A stretch of DNA of 64,000 nucleotides. Source: Gnetum montanum. Lineage: Eukaryota > Streptophyta > Gnetopsida > Gnetales > Gnetaceae. The notes under the pieces are model-generated. The model was not told the DNA's origin and did no database searches. It saw only the letters and a list, made by a program, of their open reading frames with translations. The stretch is taken from contig MNCI01003787.1 of NCBI GenBank assembly GCA_015680685.1, forward strand, positions 222,115 to 286,114. Reading direction: 5' to 3'. A program made the position numbers and the translations under genes. Shown piece after piece: positions 56,428-64,000 of this stretch (position 1 is its first letter; the number at the start of each line of letters is the position of its first letter).

Positions 56428-57246
56428 TGATGAGCGGCTAGGTACCCCTACACTCAACCATAGAAATACAAGCATTTCATGCATGATCTAGTTGAATTCC
56501 AAGGACTAAGTGCCTATGTGCCTTCATGGAATAATAATAGATTGGTTAATCATTGTCTTCCCAAACTTACTTGTATGTCACAGTTGTATGGTTAAGTAAG
56601 TTTAAGGCATATGATTTTTATGGCTTTTATGTGTTTTATATCCTATGCTAGTAAGGAGGGGGAGAGAGATAACTAAGTAACTAATCTAATTTAACTATTC
56701 GTTAACTAAGTTCTAATTACTCTTAACACCAGTATCCATTCCCACTTGCTGTACACATCCAGAACTAGTGCAACACTGCTGGGATTACCAAACGCTAATC
56801 GTTACTGAGTTACCAAGCGCTACACGCATGCTCGAAGCAGTCATACTGAGTGTATTTAACTAAGAGAGTTGTAAGGTGAGAGAAATCATTAATTAACTAG
56901 GAAAGAATTAAATAATAATTAACACTAATTAATCTATTTTGTATGCTATAAGGTTTATCATAAATTTTATCTTTATTGTCATACACAAAGTGTGCTCAGG
57001 TACACAATGCTCGAATAAAGATCTATTCACTCTATGAATCCTATTGCGGGCATGCAGAAATAATTCTAACTCTAAAGGAAAAACTGGAAAGAGTTTGGCT
57101 AAGGGACTAACTTCTAATGTGGAAACTAAGGGCCCTGTCTCTTATTTATAGGCAAGGAGGTAGGCCACGATATTGGGTATCTGACATCGCATGGTTGATC
57201 CAATATCGTAGAAGTGATATCACGGATGCAATATCACAGTTCATCA
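56428..57246 (-). repeat. G4 3' LTR (819 bp)
   Basis: Ends TGATGA...TCATCA. TATA box CCTATAAATAAGAG (minus, about 57140-57153). U3 (57160-57246) holds five GATATC/AATATC-type sites, like the LTR at 12151 and unlike G1/G2. The purine tract CATGGGGGTA abuts it at 57247-57256. Confidence 0.85.
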
Positions 57247-59150
57247 TACCCCCATGACTAAATGAAAACTCATCCTTGATTTTCTTAAAAAATATTGGGA
57301 AGGTATGGGATTATTGACTGAATGATCATTGACAGTGGAATGGGGTGATAATATCAACGTGCCCAATGAACGAATCAATAGTAAAATACATGACAACATT
57401 AGTGTGCATGACCACAAAAGTGAAGACTGTACATAAATGACATCTAGCCTTATTTGGCAGCTGGAAGAGAAGGAGAGAGAGAAAGAAGAAGACATGTTTC
57501 TACCGATGCCAAGATTCCACCTTTTGTTGTTTATCCATAGCCACAACATGAATCTTGCTCCTTTCATAAATGTTTTAGTTCTGGTCCATCCTGAGTGTTT
57601 CCTCCAAGCCCAGTCCATTGTTGTATGATCACCATCTGCACACACAACACAGTCACAAATGAGCAAGGTAAATAAATCACAATCTAGTTGATACCTTGCC
57701 TTGATGTAAAGTGCATTGGCTCAATTGTCGTTATGGTAGATACTGATTTTGAAGTTTTAACACTGGTAACTACCTAAGGTGTAGGGGTTAGGAAAAATTG
57801 AAAAATTTTTGTCCAGGCCCCCATGAATAAGAGCGAACCTCTAGTAGTGATAGGATGGAAAAAGATAAGGAATAAGAAAGGTGGAGAAAAAGTAACAACG
57901 ACAATGCTAATAAAATGGATGTCATGGATGGGGATGAAACCAAAAAATTATTGATTGTATGAAATGTTTAGAGGAAAGAAGTTAATAAATGCACCAAAAA
58001 GGAATGCTAATGGGTCCTCCCCAAAGTAGGCTCATGCCTTTAGTCCCCTAATAGACCCACAAACCAAAGAGTCTGTAGGCTCTAGGAATGTCATTGGGAA
58101 GCAAGAGTTAAAAAACTTACCCACAAGAAATTACCAAGGAAGGAAAATGCATCAACCAAGATACAGACTAATTATAAAATCGAAAATGAGGTGAAAAATG
58201 GAAAAGAAAGGTGGAGAGGGGAGAATGGAATGGAAACCCAAGAACAAGGTTGTGTAAAGTGTCTTGTGTGTTTTATGGTTAATGTGACCAAGTAGAACTC
58301 ATTCCAAATCCAGGCTCAGCAAACCACATTCAATGACCTTGCATCAACACATTTTGCCAACCTATCCTTTTGAAGCAACAAAAATTCCTATACAAAAATC
58401 CACCACCATGCCAAGGAGAACAAGATGGAGAATCAGGAAGCAAGAAAGGGCCTTAGTTAGAGGGAACCTTTAGGCATGGGTAACATGTCTTTCTAGTGCC
58501 ATAACCAGTGCGTGTAGCCCAAGTTCATTATTATGTCTAAGGGGTGTGCTTTGAATTCTCACTATTTTTTTTGTGTTTTTCGCATGAGAACCACACCAAG
58601 CAAAGACTTATTTTTATGTACTCAACTTTTGGTGATTTGATGAATGGTTAGAATGGCAAAAAACCTAAGGAAAAAGTATCCAAGCACTCAAGAGAATAGC
58701 TAGCACAAATTCATTGAATCCATTTGAAGTCACACCCTTCTTCATCCCTTGAGAGTCCTTCCTTAGTTTGAGAAATACCCAGCCATCAATTCATTAATAG
58801 TTTTATTAGAGAAAGGGACTGTACAATTCCAAGTCAAGGAAGACCATAGGATTTTATAGATGTATGAACGACATGGACTCATTGCCTGTTTAATCAAAAG
58901 AACCATACCTTAATATCAACATGATAATTCAAAGGTGAAATCCAAACATTAGTAATAAATATGATATTATTCATGCCACCATCATGAACACTTATTGGTT
59001 TGAGAACAAAACAAAGTAAATTAATCACACAAAGAAATGGTAAAAATATAAATGATGATGTAAAACAAAAACAAGAAAGATTAAAGAAATGCACAAAATA
59101 AAATTGTGTAAAACAAAAAGTTAGAAAGAATTGAGGGCCTTCAATGATTA
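57247..59150 (-). other. G4 region between pol and 3' LTR
   Basis: A minus-strand open frame of 140 codons (57666-57244) contains MDWAWRKHSGWTRT..FMKGA and runs into the LTR edge. Its first part aligns in frame with G1. No known family is recognised. The rest is stop-rich. Confidence 0.55.
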
Positions 59151-59159
59151 GTAGATGTG

Positions 59160-62100
59160 GCCATCTCTCCCATGACTAAGTTGGAAGGAGGAGATTCGAA
59201 ATAATGAGCAAGGTTGCCCACCTATAGAGGTAGCATATGTTCTGGCCATCTTAAACTCATGGAAAGGTTTTGTTTATTGGACATTGACTAACAATCTCTT
59301 ATATGGGCTCTTAGGTTTATATATGGTCATGGCTCCTGAAGGGAAAGTGACATGGATAATATAAGGTCCTTCTCACAGTGTTTGAAATTTTGTACGTTGT
59401 GACACATGTGTGGGGTTCTAGTAGAGAACCTTATCTCCTAGCTGATACTTAACTTTCCTAATTTTTAGGTCATGACATTGCTTATTAAATGCCTTGTGAA
59501 ACTCATTGTATGATAGGGTAGCTAGTCGGTTCTCATCTAGCAAGTTAAGAGTCATCAACCTTTTTTTTTGTGTTAGGTCAAGGTCAAGGTTGAGGTCACA
59601 TGCAATGGCTAGTGTATGAAGCTCAATTTGGATAGGGAGCGATGGAAGTTTTTCATACATTAACTTGTAGGGAGAGTAGCCTATAGGGAGTTTCCATGTG
59701 GAGCGGTATGCCCAAAGAGCATCGTTTAGTTTAGTGCTCCAATCTCACCTATACTTGCTAATGGTTCTGGTCAGTATCTTAGTAATCTCCCTCTTGGTGA
59801 CCTCAGCTTGACCATTTGCTTGGGGGTGGTATGGTGTAGTGAATTTGTGCTTAACCCCTAAGCATTACATTAACTTTCAAAAAGTTGCACCTATGAAGTG
59901 TGTTCCATTATTTCAGATAAGTACACACGACACACCAAACCTATTGACGACTTGTTGTTGAACTAATCATGCAGCTATAGATGATGTACAATCTTTAATG
60001 ATAGCTACTTTAGCCCATTTTGTTAAGTAGTCTATGACAACTATGATATAAGATTTTTCATTGGACATTGGTCTAATGGGCCCCATGAGATCAATCCCCC
60101 AAATGTCGAAGGGTTCTAATGGTTAAATCCATTATTGTGGACCCTTCATTCTAACAGTTATTCCCCCATCATGTTGATAGAATTCACAAGATTGGATGAA
60201 TTGATGGGTGTCTTGGAACAAGATAGGCCAATAATATCCTACAAGCAAGATCTTGATGGACGTTTGTCTCCTAGCATAATGACCCCCACAAGGGCCCTCA
60301 TGAGCATATTGGAGAACTCGTAGTTGATCTCTATCAGGAACATACCATTGAACCAAGCCATCGAGACATACTTTGTAAAGTTGTCCATTGATCTCCATAA
60401 AGTACTTGGCTCTATGAAGAAATTATTATTTCTTCTTAAGGTCTAGCTCTTGTGGTGTTTGTTGGGTAAGGAGATAGGTAAGAATGCCACTGTACTAGTT
60501 TGTCTCCATGGGTGATTGGTTATTCACTACATTGGAAAAGAGGAACTCATAAGGGAAGTGATCAGAAATGGGATACTCATCCTCTTTGCTGTCCCAATGC
60601 AACTAAGATAAATGATCAGAAACTATGTTCTTGGTGCCTTTACGATCGATCATCATTAAATCAAACTCTTGTAGGATTACCAGCCATCGTATAATATGGG
60701 GGCTTACCATTGGCTTATTTATGAGGAACTAGATTGCACTATGATCTATGTGTACAAATACTTTGTACCCCAATACATAGTGTCTAAATTTTTCTAGTGC
60801 AAACACTACAACCATTAGTTCTTTTTTTTAGTAGTGTAGTTAAGTTATGCACTAGCTATACTTTTACTTGTACAATGGATGTAATAAGGATGTTTTTGGT
60901 CATCTAATTGTGTACGTATGACTTCTAAGGCATAGTTGGATGCATCAGTCATGACATGGAATAGCCTAGACCAGTCAGGAGCTTGTACAATGGGTGTTTC
61001 TACCAACTTCTATTTTAGAGTTTGGAAAGCTAGTTCACATTCCTTGGTCCACTCAAAGGGTACATCCTTCTTTGTTAACTCTACCAATGGTTTGGCAACC
61101 TTCGAAAAGTTCTTTATGAATCTCCTATAGTAGCTAGTGTGTCCAAGGAATGACTAAATGTGTTTGACAATTTTCGGTTGATGGGTGACTCCTTAGATGA
61201 CTTTGATTTTCTCAGGGTCTACCTCTATCCTTGGATGTGAAATTTTATGCCCAAGTACTACACCTTGTTGGATCATCAAATGGATTTTTTTTCCAGTTGA
61301 GCCTCAAATTAGTTTCTACACATCTTTATAACACTTGCTCTAATCATTCCAAGGCTTGATTAAAGCTTGCTCCATAAGTGGAGAAGTCATCCATAAAGAC
61401 TTCCACACTATTTCCTACCTGTTGCTGAAATATGCTTAAAACTAAGCGTTGAAACATTGCAGGGGCATTACACAAGCCAAATGGCATTTTTTTGTATGCA
61501 AACATTCCCTAAGGATTAGTGAACGTAGTTTTGGCTTGGTCTTCTAGGGCTATTTATATTTGGTTATATCTGCTATATCCATCTAGAAAAATATAATAGC
61601 GATGCCCTACAATTGTGTCTAATACTTGGTCAACAAATGGCAATGGAAAGTGATCCTTGAATGTTGCCATGTTTAGTAGCCTAAAATCTATGCACACCCT
61701 CCATTTCCCTCCCTTTTTAGGCATGATTACTAAGGGGCTAACCCATTTACTATTAGAAATGGGGTATATGAACCCAGCCTTTAGAAGCTATTTGATTTAT
61801 TCTTTTACTACTTGCTTCAACTTTGGGTTCAATCGCCTCTGTGGTTATTTTTGAGGCTTCATGGAGGAGTCAGTGTAAATGCTATGCTGGCATATCCTTG
61901 GAACTATTCCAATTAATTTTCGATATGACTAGGCGAAGGGTTTTGACCACTTTTTTATTACCTTTAGCAGACTCTCTTTTTGTTGCAGAGCAAGTTTTGC
62001 GTTGATGATTACTGGTTTTTCATTCTTAAGAAATGTGTATTCCATACCGGTGGGTAATGGTTTTAGCTCTAGTGGCTCTTGTTTAAATTTCTTAGGAATT

Positions 62101-62650
62101 TCCAACTTTCCCTAGTTTATTTTTTCTAAGTTAGAACTGGGAAGTTGGTGGTGGACTTGCTCTAATGCATCTATGCTATCTATGTAAGTGCAAGTCAAAC
62201 CCTCAGTGAGTTCCATGCATATAAGTGGGCTTCTTTCTTGATCAGCTATTAGCCATTGGATGTCTTCTTGTTATGTGGCTACTGCATATAGGCACCTTTG
62301 TATATTGATCATTTGTGCACACTGATGGATGCAGGAAATGTTAAACTTTGTACAACCCTTGGTCTCTGCACACAATTACACCCTGTGTTGCTGTATGCAA
62401 TGCATGGAACCTTCTTCTTCTCAATATTTTTAAAAGTATTTTCCTTAGATATTTCTAGGGAATGATCATGGATACCTAGGCATGCATCGATAGTGCTTAA
62501 CCATGCCCTTCCCATTATGATTGGGAAGTCCCCCTTACTGTTGTTCACTTGAGTCACTAGGAAGTCAGCTGGATACGACCATCCACAAACAGTGGTAACA
62601 ATGTCCTCCACTAATTCCAAGGGAACCATGATGGACTGGTCAACCAACTC
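59160..62650 (-). pseudogene. G4 pol: protease, reverse transcriptase, RNase H, integrase, broken
   Basis: Protease (PIIMGRAWLSTIDACLG, 62500) is followed by reverse transcriptase between about 61850 and 61150 (KDHFPLPFVDQ-type, FMDDFS-type blocks) and the SFLGH connection. RNase H spans about 61000-60600. The integrase zinc domain (HEGPCGGHYARRQTS ... SCEFYQHDGG, 60330-60150) and core (60100-59690, TPYHPQANGQAEVTKREI) follow, then the tether with LLDENRLATLSYNEFHKAFN (59560) and GDKVLY. The second core Asp is Asn. The zinc finger's second Cys is Tyr. Stops are mainly TAG. Confidence 0.85.
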
Positions 62651-62686
62651 GAAATGGATGTTGCTCTTTTTTAATGGAGGCAGGTT

Positions 62687-64000
62687 CTAGGCCTTATACA
62701 TTTCTTGGGATATTAGGTTGACACCAGAACTTGAATCCAAAAGAGCTTTGCATGGCTCATTCCTAGTGATATGTAGATATATCAGGGGACTCCTAGGATT
62801 AGAGAATTTCCTGGGAAGGTGGCCAACTTTAATCCAATCAGTAATGACATCTGTTAACATGACCATATGCATTGAATGAAGTGTTAGGTTCGAATGGGGA
62901 TCTAAAGCTTTATTTGATACGGAGGTGTCCAAAGACTCAGCCGCTTGGGGTTGCAAGGGCTTGGTTGGATTGTTGGTTCTGAAGAAAGATCTTTTCTTTG
63001 TACAGTTGTCAGAACCAACAGTAGGTTAAGGATTAATAGCCATTGTGGCATTGCATTGCTATGCTTGAGTAGGGAGTTCACCTTGCATTGCTGGAGCATG
63101 TGGTAATGGAGCTATTGGTGGGAGAGATGTGGCCGGATTGGAAGGATGGTATAGTTGTGGAATATCACCCCTAGGAGAGGGAGTCCTATAGCATTCACAG
63201 GCTTGGTAGTGATGTTGGGGAGTAATGTGACCAACAGAGTTATGTGGAGAGATTGGATGTTGCACGTAATATTCATATAGATCAGGTTGTTGGTAATTAT
63301 ATTGTTTCCTTGGTGGTGGCATTCCCCATGATTGTGGGTGTTGCCACTATTGATGTTGCTCAATTGGTTGTGGTGGAGTTCCACTTGGATAATACGTTAA
63401 AGGTTGGTGGAACTGCCTTGGGTTACCTTCGGGATAAGGTAATTGTTGGGATGTTTGCTGTTTGTTTAAACATGGATTAAGTGCATACACCCTAGACTCT
63501 TGTAGATGTGAGATCACAGGGCAAAATCCCCTAGGATGGTCATATTGACATATCTCACATCCACTATCATAGTTTGTATCTAAGTCCACAACCTCTTCAA
63601 TAATAGAGACTTTACCCTTACCCTTGTTACGTGCATTTTCTGCTTCTCTCTTTTTCCTTTTGTCATGATCACTACCTCACTCTCTAAACTCCTCTACTAC
63701 TTTAAGAACAGTTTGAAACCTACTATTCAGGGAGTCTCACATTTGATCTACCTTTGCCGATACTTCTGATACTAACTTTTGGATAGGCAAGGTTTTCCTG
63801 TTTACCATCTCTTCGAGTGGTGACTCTTCCTCATCCTCACAAAATATTACTCCCTTCTTTTGGAGGGAAGGATCTCAGTTATATTCTTCTGCACTCTCTC
63901 TTTTTCATAGCTCACCTTCTTCCTTAGCAACTTGCTCTAGTAGCCTATGAATTTGATGGGACCTAAGCTTAGATAACCTTCATTGGGCATAAGTCTTAAA
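62687..64000 (-). pseudogene. G4 gag C-terminal half
   Basis: Reading minus from 64000: LxxGTYAQ-region remnant, REGELWKRESAEEYN-like segment, coiled QKLVSEVSAKVD-like segment (63780), the acidic stretch and Cys-His motif CEICQYDHPRGFC (63560), the NPRQFHQPLTYYPSGTPPQP repeat-like tail and a Pro-rich region to 63059. The DSSSGVNLI protease start follows at 62720. Stops at several CAG/TGG-derived codons. Confidence 0.75.

Larger units (their letters stand above)
56428..64000 (-). mobile_element. Ty3/Gypsy element G4, 3' LTR to part of gag
   Basis: On the minus strand the order is gag (from beyond 64000), protease, reverse transcriptase, RNase H, integrase, untranslated region, polypurine tract, 3' LTR. 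It is the most complete pol in the window and the reference for deletions in G1 and G2. It still has many stops. The 5' LTR is outside the window. Confidence 0.9.

Overview
This window looks like plant nuclear DNA from a large, retrotransposon-rich genome. The reasons are spliced genes of two plant cell-wall families, Ty3/Gypsy elements with Athila/Tat-like motifs, a Ty1/Copia element primed by initiator tRNA-Met, very low gene density and AT-rich spacers. A gymnosperm or another large-genome seed plant is plausible, but I cannot fix the species. Two N runs (5225-5341, 39311-39925) and single Ns at 12864 and 15586 mark assembly gaps.

Layout. Positions 1-12098 are a stack of Gypsy elements: G1 (+ strand, ends 6408) abuts the gag of G5 (- strand, LTR 7849-8709), which abuts the gag of G6 (- strand, LTR 11215-12098). 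A separate + strand LTR starts at 12151 and is cut by a gap. Positions 12865-15460 are degenerate and include a minus-oriented LTR-like repeat (R1) that recurs at about 53.2-54.0 kb. Positions 15634-18000 carry a Gypsy gag (G3) bracketed by a 125-bp direct repeat next to an N.

The host-gene island is 18.85-36.4 kb. It is a tandem duplication of one two-gene module: a secreted SGNH/SASA-type carbohydrate acetylesterase (+) facing, tail to tail, a trichome-birefringence-like (TBL) polysaccharide O-acetyltransferase (-). Module B (28.1-36.4 kb) has both genes intact: esterase of 284 aa in 3 exons, TBL of 424 aa in 5 exons. In module A (18.85-26.65 kb) the TBL is intact (505 aa, with a repeat-expanded stalk), but the esterase is a pseudogene. 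TBL proteins typically add acetyl groups to wall glycans in the Golgi, and the esterase is predicted to be secreted and to remove acetyl groups. The module therefore pairs candidate writer and eraser activities on wall acetylation; this functional pairing is inference.

From 36.5 to 51.2 kb lies one Copia element (C1). Its gag zinc knuckle is split by an 8.4-kb minus-strand Gypsy element (G2, 38756-47152) flanked by a perfect 5-bp target duplication, CATAT. G2 has lost RNase H and most of integrase. Positions 51.2-56.4 kb are AT-rich spacer, a second R1 copy, a G6-type LTR fragment and degenerate gag-like DNA. Positions 56428-64000 are the 3' LTR, pol and part of gag of another minus-strand Gypsy element (G4).

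The Gypsy LTRs share their ends (TGATGA...TCATCA) and R/U5-like parts, but their U3 segments upstream of the TATA box carry different arrays of short palindromes. That is the most unusual non-genic pattern in the window.
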